Assembly (NCBI GenBank): GCA_023229435.1
Contig: JALNZF010000033.1
Location: 1-27,858, forward strand
Source: Nitrospirota bacterium
Lineage (GTDB): Bacteria; Nitrospirota; UBA9217
Reading direction: 5' to 3'
DNA length: 27,858 nt
Position numbers and translations under genes: made by a program. The notes beneath the pieces were generated by a model. That model saw nothing but the letters and a program-made list of their open reading frames with translations. It was not told the DNA's origin and ran no database searches. This document shows, piece after piece, positions 7,973-15,013 of the stretch. The first letter of the stretch is position 1. Each line of letters begins with the position of its first letter.

Positions 7973-9448
7973 ATGATAAAGCTTTTTAACACACTGAGCG
8001 GGAAAAAAGAGGAATTTGTCCCGATCCATCCCGGCAGGATGACCATGTATGCCTGCGGTGTGACGGTATATGATTTTTCCCACCTCGGGCACGCGCGCGG
8101 GGCCGTGGCTTTCGACCTGATCCAGCGATACTTCAGGCGCAAGGGCTTCGACGTTACGTACGTGCGGAATTTCACCGATGTCGACGACAAGATCATCAAT
8201 CGCGCAAAGGAAGAAGGACTTACTGCCGCCGAGGTTGCGCATAAGTACATTGTTGCCTACCAGGAGGACATGGACCGTCTCGGCGTGGGCAGGCCGGACA
8301 TCGAGCCCAAGGCCACGGAGCATATCACCGAGATGATCGAGGTCATCAAGGGTCTCGTGGAAAAAGAGCACGCCTATGCCATGGACGGCGACGTGTACTT
8401 CCGGGTGGCAAGCTTCAAGGAGTACGGCAAGCTCTCAAAACGGAACATCGAGGACCTGAAAGCAGGCGCGCGCGTGGAGGTTGACGAACGCAAACTCGAC
8501 CCGCTCGATTTCGCTCTCTGGAAGGCGTCGAAGCCGGGCGAACCGGCCTGGGACAGTCCCTGGGGACCGGGCAGGCCGGGATGGCACATCGAGTGCACTG
8601 CCATGGGGTTCAAGCACCTGGGCGAGACCTTTGACATCCACGCCGGCGGGAAGGACCTGGTTTTTCCGCATCATGAGAACGAGATCGCGCAGAGCGAGGC
8701 GTACTCCGGAAAGAAGTTCGTGAACTACTGGCTCCATAACGGGTTTGTGAACATCAACCAGGAGAAGATGTCCAAGTCGCTCGGCAACTTCTTTACCATC
8801 CGGGATATCCTGAATCAGTACGATGCTGAAGTGCTGCGACTGTTCCTGCTTTCCACGCACTATCGCAGTCCCATCGATTTCTCCGATGCGAATTTGAAGG
8901 ATACGCGCGCAGGGCTCGACCGGTATTATACGATGAAGGAAGGGATCCTGAAATTTCTCGCCGGAAAGAAACATCCTTCGATCAAGCCCGAGGACATCAT
9001 CGAGGTCGCGGACCGGCCTCTTTATGCAAAAATCCAGAACCTGCCCAAGGCCTTTGAAGAGGCCATGGATGATGACTTCAACACGGCCTTTGCCATCGGG
9101 CTTATCTACGACCTGGTCCGCGAGGTGAACAGGGTCCTTGCGGAAGTGGATAAAAAGAACCAGGACGCCGTGATCCTGCTCCTGTCGGCGGCGGCAGCGT
9201 CCTTCGAGAATGTGAACAAGACCCTCGGCATCTTTCTCCGCGATCCCGATGAATGGTTCAAGGAGGGAAGGCTCGCTGACAGCAAGGTCTCGCTTTCCGT
9301 TGAACGGATCGAGGAACTCATTCACCTGCGGAACGAGGCCCGGGCGCGCAAGGATTGGGCCGAGGCCGATCGGATACGAAAGGCGCTTGAGGACGGCGGA
9401 GTGGAGCTTTTCGACCGGTCCGACGGAACGGTGTGGAAACCGAAGTAG
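7973..9448 (+). CDS. cysS: Cysteinyl-tRNA synthetase
   Basis: This class I synthetase charges tRNA-Cys in the cytosol. From ATG 7973 the product is 491 residues, slightly longer than many CysS. The HIGH-type motif is SHLGHARG (36-43). Zinc ligands are C28, C208, H233 and E237, matching the C-C-H-E set of the family. KMSKS is at 265-269. A C-terminal tRNA-binding region ends in LEDGGVELFDRSDGTVWKPK. The start at 7973 fits the usual family start and has a GAGGA about 10 bases upstream. An ATG at 7919 would add 18 residues with no ribosome site. rlmB follows 146 bp downstream on the same strand, a pairing seen in several bacterial lineages, so read-through is plausible. Confidence 0.96.
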   Translation: MIKLFNTLSGKKEEFVPIHPGRMTMYACGVTVYDFSHLGHARGAVAFDLIQRYFRRKGFDVTYVRNFTDVDDKIINRAKEEGLTAAEVAHKYIVAYQEDMDRLGVGRPDIEPKATEHITEMIEVIKGLVEKEHAYAMDGDVYFRVASFKEYGKLSKRNIEDLKAGARVEVDERKLDPLDFALWKASKPGEPAWDSPWGPGRPGWHIECTAMGFKHLGETFDIHAGGKDLVFPHHENEIAQSEAYSGKKFVNYWLHNGFVNINQEKMSKSLGNFFTIRDILNQYDAEVLRLFLLSTHYRSPIDFSDANLKDTRAGLDRYYTMKEGILKFLAGKKHPSIKPEDIIEVADRPLYAKIQNLPKAFEEAMDDDFNTAFAIGLIYDLVREVNRVLAEVDKKNQDAVILLLSAAAASFENVNKTLGIFLRDPDEWFKEGRLADSKVSLSVERIEELIHLRNEARARKDWAEADRIRKALEDGGVELFDRSDGTVWKPK

Positions 9449-9552
9449 GCCGATGGAGCGCCACAGCCCCCATCCCAAATCACCAATAAACTCCCCATAA
9501 GCGCAATCACCAGGTCGAAGTTCGTGGGTCGGCTTTGTTACGTCAGGATAGT

Positions 9553-9584
9553 ATTTGGAGTTTGTAATTTGAAATTTGGAGTTT
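9553..9584 (+). repeat. Heptamer array A (cysS-rlmB spacer)
   Basis: Four consecutive 7-nt words of the form RTTTGNA run from 9553 to 9580, followed by a fragment. The 11-mer ATTTGGAGTTT occurs at 9553-9563 and again at 9574-9584, exactly three periods later. The array stops ten bases before the rlmB start and supplies its only weak ribosome site. Confidence 0.6.
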
Positions 9585-9594
9585 CCCTTTCCTC

Positions 9595-10344
9595 ATGCAA
9601 AGAGATAAAATATTCGGCATCAAACCCGTGATCGAGGCGCTCAGGGCTGGAAGGTCTGTCCAGCGCGTTTTGATCGCCGAGCAGAGAAAGTCGGTTCGGG
9701 AAGTCCAGGAGATCATACGACTTGCCAGGGGGAGCGGCATCGAGGTAAGGATGACGACCCGCGACGCCTTGAATCGGGAAGCCCCGAATGCCCTGCACCA
9801 GGGTGTGCTGGCCGTCGTCGCTGCCCGCGAGTACGCCTCGCTCGATGATATTCTAAAGATCCCGGACCAGAAAAAGCAGCCCCCGCTCTTCCTTGTTCTC
9901 GATGGAGTGGAAGACCCGAGAAATCTCGGCGCCATCCTCAGAACAGCCGAAGTTGCCGGTGTTCACGGTGTAATCATCCCCGAGAGAAGATCCGCAGGGC
10001 TCACCGAGACAGCTGCCAAGACGGCAGCCGGTGCTGTGGAATACGTTCCGGTGGTCAAGGTCGTGAATATCGTGAACACCCTTGAAGAACTTAAAAAATG
10101 CGGCATATGGATTGCCGGCGCAGATGCGGGCGGTGATCTGGTCTATTGGGACGCAGATTTTATCCGTCCAACTGCGATCATACTTGGCGGGGAGGGCAAG
10201 GGCATCCGCAGGCTGGTGCGGGAGCATTGTGATTACCTGGTGTCCCTGCCGCTTATGGGGCGGATCAATTCGTTGAATGTATCTGTTGCATCCGGGGCCC
10301 TATTGTATGAGGTACTCAGGCAGAGGCGCGGGAAGAACAAATAA
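9595..10344 (+). CDS. rlmB: TrmH/SpoU-family 23S rRNA (guanosine-2'-O-)-methyltransferase, RlmB type
   Basis: The protein is a SAM-dependent 2'-O-methyltransferase of the knotted SPOUT fold, expected to methylate a guanosine in the 23S rRNA peptidyl-transferase region. The 249 residues begin with a substrate-binding domain (FGIKPVIEALRAG, 7-19). The SpoU motifs follow: motif 1 around NLGAILRTAE (110-119), motif 2 LGGEGKGIRR (197-206) and motif 3 INSLNVSVASGALLYE (224-239). The start ATG 9595 is about 12 bases after GGAG within a heptamer array, a poor ribosome site, but no better start is seen. Related tRNA methyltransferases share these motifs, so the precise target is inferred from N-terminal domain and length. 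Confidence 0.9.
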   Translation: MQRDKIFGIKPVIEALRAGRSVQRVLIAEQRKSVREVQEIIRLARGSGIEVRMTTRDALNREAPNALHQGVLAVVAAREYASLDDILKIPDQKKQPPLFLVLDGVEDPRNLGAILRTAEVAGVHGVIIPERRSAGLTETAAKTAAGAVEYVPVVKVVNIVNTLEELKKCGIWIAGADAGGDLVYWDADFIRPTAIILGGEGKGIRRLVREHCDYLVSLPLMGRINSLNVSVASGALLYEVLRQRRGKNK

Positions 10345-10411
10345 TGGTTTGCGCAGTGTTTTTTTCACAGCCCGGCTATTTTGACAAAACCCCGATCATT
10401 AATCTTTTTGC

Positions 10412-10441
10412 TTGACAAGATCATCCGCAATCCCTTATAAT
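10412..10441 (+). promoter_or_regulatory. Consensus promoter of the tRNA-tuf superoperon
   Basis: TTGACA (10412-10417) and TATAAT (10436-10441), both perfect, are 18 bp apart and about 100 bp upstream of tRNA-Thr. No comparable promoter was noticed before the L10 leader. This probably drives tRNAs, tuf, rpmG, secE, nusG and the rpl genes. Confidence 0.8.
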
Positions 10442-10543
10442 TCCAATTCTTTGACGCGGGGTTACATTCTCCGTATCACTATCTAACGGTAAGATATAAG
10501 ATTTACCAAGACGGGCAGGGGCGTGGTGTGTGCAGAAGATTGT

Positions 10544-10619
10544 GCCACCGTAACTCAGTTGGTAGAGTAGCTGATTTGTAATCAGCCTGTCGGGGGTTCG
10601 ATTCCCTTCGGTGGCTCCA
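10544..10619 (+). tRNA. tRNA-Thr (anticodon UGU)
   Basis: The 76-nt cloverleaf has acceptor GCCACCG pairing with CGGTGGC, anticodon stem GCTGA/TCAGC around loop TTTGTAA, T-loop GTTCGATTC, discriminator T and an encoded CCA. It is the first member of the Thr-Tyr-Gly-Thr-tuf cluster, the same order as E. coli thrU-tyrU-glyT-thrT-tufB. Confidence 0.96.
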
Positions 10620-10666
10620 CTTTTCATGCGTTCGTTCACGCGACATCAGGGTTCGTTGTATTCATC

Positions 10667-10752
10667 GGGGAGGTGCCCGAGTGGCCAAAGGGAACAGACT
10701 GTAAATCTGTCGGCGTCAGCCTACGGAGGTTCGAAACCTCCCCTCCCCACCA
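10667..10752 (+). tRNA. tRNA-Tyr (anticodon GUA)
   Basis: This 86-nt class II tRNA has acceptor GGGGAGG/CCTCCCC, anticodon stem ACAGA/TCTGT around CTGTAAA, a long variable arm, T-stem GGAGG/CCTCC, discriminator A and encoded CCA. Confidence 0.96.
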
Positions 10753-10771
10753 CTTTAATTAAATAAACGCG

Positions 10772-10827
10772 GATTATTGATTGCGGAGTGCGGATTTAAA
10801 ATCAGAAATCTGCAATCCAAATTCGAA
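10772..10827 (+). repeat. Heptamer array B (tRNA-Tyr to tRNA-Gly spacer), hairpin-forming
   Basis: Eight consecutive 7-nt words start with GATTATT and GATTGCG at 10772 and switch strand sense midway to words such as AATCTGC (10807) and AATCCAA (10814). GCGGATTT (10790-10797) can pair with AAATCTGC (10806-10813), or GATTGCGGA (10779-10787) with TCTGCAATC (10809-10817), each with one G-U pair. It fills most of the gap between two tRNAs. Confidence 0.6.
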
Positions 10828-10834
10828 ATAACAT

Positions 10835-10911
10835 GCGGGAATAGCTCAGCTGGCTAGAGCGCAAGCCTTCCAAGCTTGGGGTCGCGGGTTCGAATCCCGT
10901 TTCCCGCTCCA
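10835..10911 (+). tRNA. tRNA-Gly (anticodon UCC)
   Basis: The 77-nt cloverleaf has acceptor GCGGGAA/TTCCCGC, anticodon stem CAAGC/GCTTG around CTTCCAA, T-stem CGGG with loop TTCGAAT, discriminator T and encoded CCA. Confidence 0.96.
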
Positions 10912-10923
10912 GTTTATTAGCTT

Positions 10924-11011
10924 GGAGTTCGGAGTTGGTAGTTCGGAGAAAGGGATTAGGTTGCCCTTGAGGTTTGCTCCGAACTCCGAACTGTGGGCTC
11001 CGAACTGAAAT
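10924..11011 (+). repeat. Heptamer array C (tRNA-Gly to tRNA-Thr spacer), long inverted repeat
   Basis: The left arm has words GGAGTTC, GGAGTTG, GTAGTTC at 10924, 10931 and 10938. The right arm has CTCCGAA at 10977, 10984 and 10998. GGAGTTCGGAG (10924-10934) is the exact reverse complement of CTCCGAACTCC (10977-10987). A second pair, AGTTCGGAG (10940-10948) and CTCCGAACT (10998-11006), allows alternative folding. The central 28 bases are not repetitive. Confidence 0.7.
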
Positions 11012-11087
11012 GCCCATGTAGCTCAGTTGGTAGAGCACATCCTTGGTAAGGATGAGGTCAGCGGTTCGATCCCGCTCATGGGCTCCA
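11012..11087 (+). tRNA. tRNA-Thr (anticodon GGU)
   Basis: The 76-nt cloverleaf has acceptor GCCCATG/CATGGGC, anticodon stem CATCC/GGATG around TTGGTAA, T-arm GCGGTTCGATCCCGC, discriminator T and encoded CCA. It ends 61 nt before the tuf start. Confidence 0.96.
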
Positions 11088-11148
11088 GTAAAAACACTTT
11101 GTGCATAACCGGTTTCTATCGATCTTTAATCTTTTTACGGAGGGATGT

Positions 11149-12348
11149 ATGGCAAAGGCAAAGTTTGAGAGGACAAAACCGCATGTGAACGTGGGCACGA
11201 TCGGCCATGTGGACCACGGCAAGACGACCTTGACGGCGGCCATTACGAAGGTGCTGTCGTTCAAGAACTTCGCTACGTTTGTTTCCTACGACAACATCGA
11301 CAAGGCCCCGGAAGAACGTGAGCGCGGCATCACGATCGCCACGGCGCACGTGGAATACCAGACGGAAAATCGCCACTATGCGCATGTTGACTGTCCCGGA
11401 CATGCCGACTACATTAAGAACATGATCACGGGCGCGGCCCAGATGGACGGCGCCATTCTCGTGGTTTCCGCGGCAGACGGCCCTATGCCCCAGACCCGCG
11501 AGCACATCCTGCTCGCCCGTCAGGTCGGCGTGCCCTATATCGTGGTCTACATGAATAAGGTGGACATGGTGGACGATCCCGAGCTCATCGAGCTGGTGGA
11601 ACTCGAGATCCGTGAGCTTCTGACCAAATACCAGTTTCCCGGGGACAAGACCCCGATCGTCAAAGGGAGCGCCTTAAAGGCCCTCCAGAGCGAGAGCAAG
11701 GACTTCAACGCACCCGAGTACAAGAGCATCCTGGAGCTTATGGCGGCAGTTGACAGTTATATTCCCACGCCCAAGCGCGAAAAGGACAAGCCCTATCTCA
11801 TGCCGGTGGAAGACGTATTCTCCATCGCCGGTCGCGGAACAGTGGTCACGGGCAGGATCGAGCGCGGTGTCGTGAAAGTAGGCGAGGACATCGAGATCGT
11901 GGGGATCAAGCCCACGCAGAAGACCGTGGTCACGGGCGTCGAGATGTTCCGGAAGCTTCTGGACCAGGGCGAAGCCGGCGACAACGTCGGTGTTCTGCTC
12001 CGCGGCATCAAGAAAGAAGATGTGGAGCGCGGCATGGTCCTGGCGAAGCCGGGAAGCATCACTCCGCACACCAAGTTCAAGGCCGAGGCCTATGTTCTGA
12101 CGAAGGAAGAAGGCGGCCGCCACACCCCGTTCTTCAAGGGGTACCGTCCCCAGTTCTACTTCCGGACCACGGACGTGACGGGCGTGGTGACGCTTGCCGA
12201 AGGCGTGGAGATGGTGATGCCGGGTGACAACATGACCTGCAGCGTTGAACTGATCACCCCGATCGCCATGGACAAGGGGCTGCGTTTTGCCATCCGCGAG
12301 GGCGGCAGGACCGTGGGCGCAGGGGTCATTACCGAAGTGATCGCGTAA
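11149..12348 (+). CDS. tuf: Elongation factor Tu (first copy)
   Basis: This GTPase carries aminoacyl-tRNA to the ribosomal A site. The product is 399 residues, close to the family norm, with G1 GHVDHGKT (19-26), switch I GIT (60-62), G3 DCPGH (81-85) and G4 NKVD (136-139). The two beta-barrel domains follow, ending GGRTVGAGVITEVIA. The start is ATG 11149 after CGGAGGG; an upstream in-frame ATG at 11101 has no support. It is placed last in a tRNA cluster, as in E. coli tufB, and is co-transcribed with rpmG-secE-nusG. The first 99 nt are identical to the second copy at 27760. Confidence 0.98.
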   Translation: MAKAKFERTKPHVNVGTIGHVDHGKTTLTAAITKVLSFKNFATFVSYDNIDKAPEERERGITIATAHVEYQTENRHYAHVDCPGHADYIKNMITGAAQMDGAILVVSAADGPMPQTREHILLARQVGVPYIVVYMNKVDMVDDPELIELVELEIRELLTKYQFPGDKTPIVKGSALKALQSESKDFNAPEYKSILELMAAVDSYIPTPKREKDKPYLMPVEDVFSIAGRGTVVTGRIERGVVKVGEDIEIVGIKPTQKTVVTGVEMFRKLLDQGEAGDNVGVLLRGIKKEDVERGMVLAKPGSITPHTKFKAEAYVLTKEEGGRHTPFFKGYRPQFYFRTTDVTGVVTLAEGVEMVMPGDNMTCSVELITPIAMDKGLRFAIREGGRTVGAGVITEVIA

Positions 12349-12350
12349 AG

Positions 12351-12431
12351 CGAGGGACGAGGGACGAGGGACGAAAAATCGTCCGTCGTCCAAGTGAGCG
12401 AAGCGAACGGTCGTCCATCGTCCGTCGTAAT
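12351..12431 (+). repeat. Heptamer array D (tuf-rpmG spacer), hairpin-forming
   Basis: CGAGGGA is repeated three times exactly (12351, 12358, 12365), then runs into AAAA and complementary TCGTCCR words at 12379, 12386, 12411 and 12418. GGACGA (12369-12374) pairs with TCGTCC (12379-12384) around an AAAA loop. A G-G mismatch and six further pairs (12362-12367 with 12386-12391) extend the stem. It starts two bases after the tuf stop and has no T-tract. Confidence 0.75.
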
Positions 12432-12457
12432 ATTACACAAGAGTGAGGCAATAGACA

Positions 12458-12610
12458 ATGCGGGAAATCATTTTACTTGCTTGCGGTGAGTGCAAGCGGA
12501 AAAACTATTCAACGACCAAGAATAAGAGGAACACTCCTGACAAGCTGAACCTGGACAAGTACTGCCGGTTCTGCCGCAAGCACACAACGCATAAGGAAAC
12601 CAAAGCGTAA
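12458..12610 (+). CDS. rpmG: 50S ribosomal protein L33
   Basis: This small large-subunit protein sits near the E site. The product is 50 residues, the normal size, beginning MREIILLACGECKRKNYST. Two CxxC pairs (C9/C12 and C37/C40) make it the zinc-binding form. The RNTPDKLNLDKYC stretch is typical. The ATG at 12458 is preceded by GTGAGGC about ten bases upstream, a modest ribosome site. It lies between tuf and tRNA-Trp, an order common in Gram-negative bacteria where rpmG precedes secE-nusG. Confidence 0.95.
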   Translation: MREIILLACGECKRKNYSTTKNKRNTPDKLNLDKYCRFCRKHTTHKETKA

Positions 12611-12644
12611 CCTGGTCGCACCGGGAAGCTGCTGAGTAGGACAC

Positions 12645-12720
12645 AGGCCAGTAGCTCTAATGGTAGAGCTCCGGACTCCAAATCCGGCTGCTGGGGGTTC
12701 GAGTCCCTCCTGGCCTGCCA
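12645..12720 (+). tRNA. tRNA-Trp (anticodon CCA)
   Basis: The 76-nt cloverleaf has acceptor AGGCCAG/CTGGCCT, an anticodon stem around CTCCAAA, T-arm GGGGGTTCGAGTCCCTC, discriminator G and encoded CCA. It is embedded between rpmG and secE, so it must be cut from a messenger RNA. Confidence 0.95.
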
Positions 12721-12750
12721 TATCCCCTTGTGGAGAAAGAGGCCTATTTC

Positions 12751-12936
12751 ATGTTCAAAAAGATCGCGGTATTCTTCGAAGAAGTAAAGCTGGAACTCAA
12801 GAAAGTTGTGTTCCCGACAAAAAAGGAGGTCATAGGTTCTACCTGGGTGGTGATCACTACCGTGCTCATCGCCGCCTTTTTCCTGGGCTTGGTAGATTTG
12901 GGGTTGGGAAAATTAATGACCCTAGCCTTTAAGTAA
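12751..12936 (+). CDS. secE: Preprotein translocase subunit SecE
   Basis: This single-span subunit clamps SecY in the SecYEG channel. The product is 61 residues with an amphipathic N-terminal helix (FFEEVKLELKKVVFPTKKEV, 8-27), the conserved surface helix of the short SecE form. One membrane segment (about 32-54) follows. The start ATG 12751 has AGAGG nine bases upstream. A GTG at 12730 would add seven residues but overlaps that site. It lies 30 nt after tRNA-Trp and 8 nt before nusG, the usual pairing. Confidence 0.95.
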   Translation: MFKKIAVFFEEVKLELKKVVFPTKKEVIGSTWVVITTVLIAAFFLGLVDLGLGKLMTLAFK

Positions 12937-12944
12937 GCACAATT

Positions 12945-13487
12945 ATGCCTATGAACTGGTATGTGATCCATACGTATGCGGGTTTTGAGAACAAGGTGAA
13001 GGCCACCATCCTTGAGACCGTTTCCAAACTCGCGCTGCAGGAAAAGATAGGACAGATCCTCGTCCCGACCGAAGAGGTCCTTTCCATCAAGGGGGGGAAA
13101 AAGCGCAAGTCTCAGCGGAAGTTTTTCCCCGGATATATTCTCGTCGAAATGGAGATGGACGACAATACGTGGCATATTGTGAAAGATACACCCAAGGTCA
13201 CGGGTTTTGTCGGAGGAAGTACGAACCCGACACCGCTCTCCGATGAAGAGGTGAAGGCCATCCTCAAACAGGCGGAAGAGGGCGCCGTTGCCCAGACCCA
13301 GCCCAAGCAAGCGTATCAGAAGGGCGATCGGGTCAGAGTGATCGACGGGCCGTTCAACAGCTTTATCGGCTCGGTGGAAGACGTGAACCCGGCTCATGGA
13401 CGGCTCCGGGTAATGGTGAGCATCTTCGGACGTTCGACGCCGGTGGAACTGGAATTCTTGCAGGTTGAGCGGGAGAAGGACAAATAA
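12945..13487 (+). CDS. nusG: Transcription antitermination/elongation factor NusG
   Basis: NusG binds RNA polymerase and couples it to Rho or to the leading ribosome through S10. The 180-residue product has the NGN domain beginning NWYVIHTYAGFENKVKATI and containing RKFFPGYILVEMEMDD. The C-terminal KOW domain runs KGDRVRVIDGPFNSFIGSVE. Size and domain order are normal. The ATG at 12945 lacks a clear ribosome site, and ATG 12951 is an alternative two codons later. Translation is probably coupled to secE, whose stop is eight bases upstream. Confidence 0.97.
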   Translation: MPMNWYVIHTYAGFENKVKATILETVSKLALQEKIGQILVPTEEVLSIKGGKKRKSQRKFFPGYILVEMEMDDNTWHIVKDTPKVTGFVGGSTNPTPLSDEEVKAILKQAEEGAVAQTQPKQAYQKGDRVRVIDGPFNSFIGSVEDVNPAHGRLRVMVSIFGRSTPVELEFLQVEREKDK

Positions 13488-13522
13488 ATTGCAAAATGTA
13501 AATTGCAATAATGAAAAATTAA
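13488..13522 (+). repeat. Heptamer array E (nusG-rplK spacer)
   Basis: Five 7-nt words start on the base after the nusG stop. ATTGCAA occurs at 13488 and 13502, with AATGTAA between and TAATGAA and AAATTAA after. ATTGCAA (13488-13494) is the reverse complement of TTGCAAT (13503-13509), giving a 7-bp hairpin with an 8-nt loop. Confidence 0.6.
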
Positions 13523-13537
13523 CGTAGGAGTTTATCA

Positions 13538-13963
13538 ATGGCAAAAGAGATTACAGGAAAAATCAAGCTTCAGGTCCCGGCAGGAAAGGCCAATCCGGCA
13601 CCGCCGGTGGGACCCGCGCTCGGTCAGCACGGCGTGAATATCATGGAGTTCTGCAAGCAATTTAACGCGAAGACCCAGAAGTTGGGAGAGACGATCGTTC
13701 CTGTCATTATCACGGTCTATTCCGACAGGTCCTTCACCTTTATTACCAAGACCCCTCCGGCCGCGGAACTTCTGAAAAAGGCCGCCGGCATTGTAAAGGG
13801 TTCCGGCGTACCGAACAAGGACAAGGTCGGCAAGGTGACCCGCGCGCAGATCAAGGAGATAGCCCAGACGAAGATGCCGGACCTCAATGCGGCAAGCGTC
13901 GAATCAGCCATGCGCATGATCGAGGGCTCGGCGAAGAGCATGGGGTTGGAAGTAATAGATTAA
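13538..13963 (+). CDS. rplK: 50S ribosomal protein L11
   Basis: L11 binds the GTPase-associated region of 23S rRNA together with L10 and takes part in factor binding and the stringent response. The 141 residues are the standard length. The N-terminal domain has the proline-rich KANPAPPVGPALGQHGVNIM, and the C-terminal RNA-binding domain has KTPPAAELLKKAAG and MRMIEGSAKSMGLEV. The ATG at 13538 follows TAGGAG. It is first of the L11 operon block rplK-rplA. Confidence 0.97.
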   Translation: MAKEITGKIKLQVPAGKANPAPPVGPALGQHGVNIMEFCKQFNAKTQKLGETIVPVIITVYSDRSFTFITKTPPAAELLKKAAGIVKGSGVPNKDKVGKVTRAQIKEIAQTKMPDLNAASVESAMRMIEGSAKSMGLEVID

Positions 13964-13998
13964 GTTCGGAGTGTGGAGATCGGAGTGCGGAATGAACA
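13964..13998 (+). repeat. Heptamer array F (rplK-rplA spacer)
   Basis: The array begins on the base after the rplK stop. Words GTTCGGA, GTGTGGA, GATCGGA and GTGCGGA stand at 13964, 13971, 13978 and 13985, followed by ATGAACA. All four share the pattern GNNNGGA. It resembles the left arm of the array at 10924. Confidence 0.65.
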
Positions 13999-14043
13999 GC
14001 CAGGTAAATTCGCATCCGATACTTCGCAATCTTTGTTCATATT

Positions 14044-14080
14044 GCGGGAGGTCACGCCGAGGCGTGACCGTTAATACCGC
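14044..14080 (+). promoter_or_regulatory. Likely L1-binding mRNA hairpin before rplA
   Basis: An upper stem GGTCACGC/GCGTGACC (14050-14057 and 14062-14069) closes a CGAG loop. A lower stem GCGG (14044-14047) pairs with CCGC (14077-14080), separated from the upper one by an uneven internal loop, GA on the left and GTTAATA on the right. This layout (short stem, GA, GG-rich upper stem, then a G...AA-rich strand) resembles the L1 sites of 23S rRNA and of archaeal L1 mRNA as I recall them. The rplA ribosome site AGGAGG (14082-14087) begins two bases later. Autorepression by L1 is the inference. Confidence 0.55.
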
Positions 14081-14091
14081 GAGGAGGAACC

Positions 14092-14793
14092 ATGGCAGGG
14101 AAAAAATTCAAGGCAGTAGCGGCACTGGTGGACAAGACGAAGTCGTATGGTATCGAAGAGGCTGTAGGGCTTGCCAAGAAAACGGCACGGACCAAGTTTG
14201 ATGAGACCGTTGATCTGGCCGTGAACCTCGGCGTCGACCCTAAACAGGCAGATCAGATGGTGCGGGGTACGGTTGTTCTCCCGCACGGCACCGGGAAAAA
14301 GGTCAAGATCCTCGTCTTCGCCAAGGGCGAAAAGGAAAAAGAGGCGAGGGACGCCGGCGCTGATTACGTGGGTTCCGAGGACCTCGCCGAGAAAATACAG
14401 AAGGAAGGCTGGACCGATTTTGATACGGTTGTGGCAACGCCGGATATCATGGGCCTTGTTGGCAAACTCGGGAAGGTGCTCGGTCCCCGTGGATTGATGC
14501 CGAACCCCAAGACCGGCACGGTCACCTTTGACGTGGCAAGGGCCATTAAAGAGATCAGAGCCGGCAAGGTGGAGTATCGAGTGGAGAAGGCGGGCATTGT
14601 GCATGTGCCGGTGGGTAAGGCATCCTTTGACGAGAACAAGCTGGCGGACAATGCGAAAGCAGTTCTTGAGTCCATCCTGAAAGCAAAGCCTGCCTCGAGC
14701 AAAGGCAAGTATCTGAAGAACGTAACTATTTCTACTACGATGGGTCCCGGCATTAAAATGGACACGGCGCTGATCGAGAAGATAACAAAATAA
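14092..14793 (+). CDS. rplA: 50S ribosomal protein L1
   Basis: L1 forms the mobile stalk at the E site and in many bacteria represses its own operon by binding mRNA. The product is 233 residues, the usual length. It has FDETVDLAVNLGVDPKQADQ near residue 40, the VLGPRGLMPNPKTGTV signature around 128-143 and the C-terminal YLKNVTISTTMGPGIKMD. The start ATG 14092 follows AGGAGG. The hairpin directly upstream is a candidate site for its own product. Confidence 0.97.
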   Translation: MAGKKFKAVAALVDKTKSYGIEEAVGLAKKTARTKFDETVDLAVNLGVDPKQADQMVRGTVVLPHGTGKKVKILVFAKGEKEKEARDAGADYVGSEDLAEKIQKEGWTDFDTVVATPDIMGLVGKLGKVLGPRGLMPNPKTGTVTFDVARAIKEIRAGKVEYRVEKAGIVHVPVGKASFDENKLADNAKAVLESILKAKPASSKGKYLKNVTISTTMGPGIKMDTALIEKITK

Positions 14794-14795
14794 AG

Positions 14796-14816
14796 AATCA
14801 CAAATCCGAAACTCCA
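14796..14816 (+). repeat. Short heptamer array G (after rplA)
   Basis: Three 7-nt words (AATCACA, AATCCGA, AACTCCA at 14796, 14803 and 14810) lie two bases after the rplA stop. They resemble words of the array at 10772. Three units alone would be weak evidence. Confidence 0.4.
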
Positions 14817-14880
14817 GGCGCGACATTCTGAACGTCAGGATTCCGGACAGAGATAATAAATTTTTTGTAGTAACAAAAGG

Positions 14881-14988
14881 TCGACCCCTGAACAACGAGG
14901 GGTGCGGTCCGAGACAGCAGGTACCGAAGGGGACTTATCCATATCCTTTTTGGCTTAATCCCGTACTGGGGCCTGCCGAGACCCGGGT
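14881..14988 (+). ncRNA. Ribosomal protein L10 leader (autoregulatory mRNA element)
   Basis: The region before rplJ folds as expected for the L10(L12) binding leader. One hairpin is CCCCT/AGGGG (14885-14889 and 14898-14902). The main arm pairs GGTC (14906-14909) with GACC (14980-14983) and GCAGG (14917-14921) with CCTGC (14972-14976). Between these two helices, strands CGAGACA and CGA form a kink-turn-like internal loop rich in potential G-A pairs. This is the feature recognised by L10 in the known leader. Boundaries are approximate. It would repress rplJ-rplL translation when L10-L12 complex is in excess. Confidence 0.75.
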
Positions 14989-15013
14989 AAAAAGAATGTG
15001 CTGGATGCCATCA

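Noticed and set aside
9449..9552. Possible small gene between cysS and rlmB
   Set aside because: Only short frames without ribosome sites or known motifs are present.
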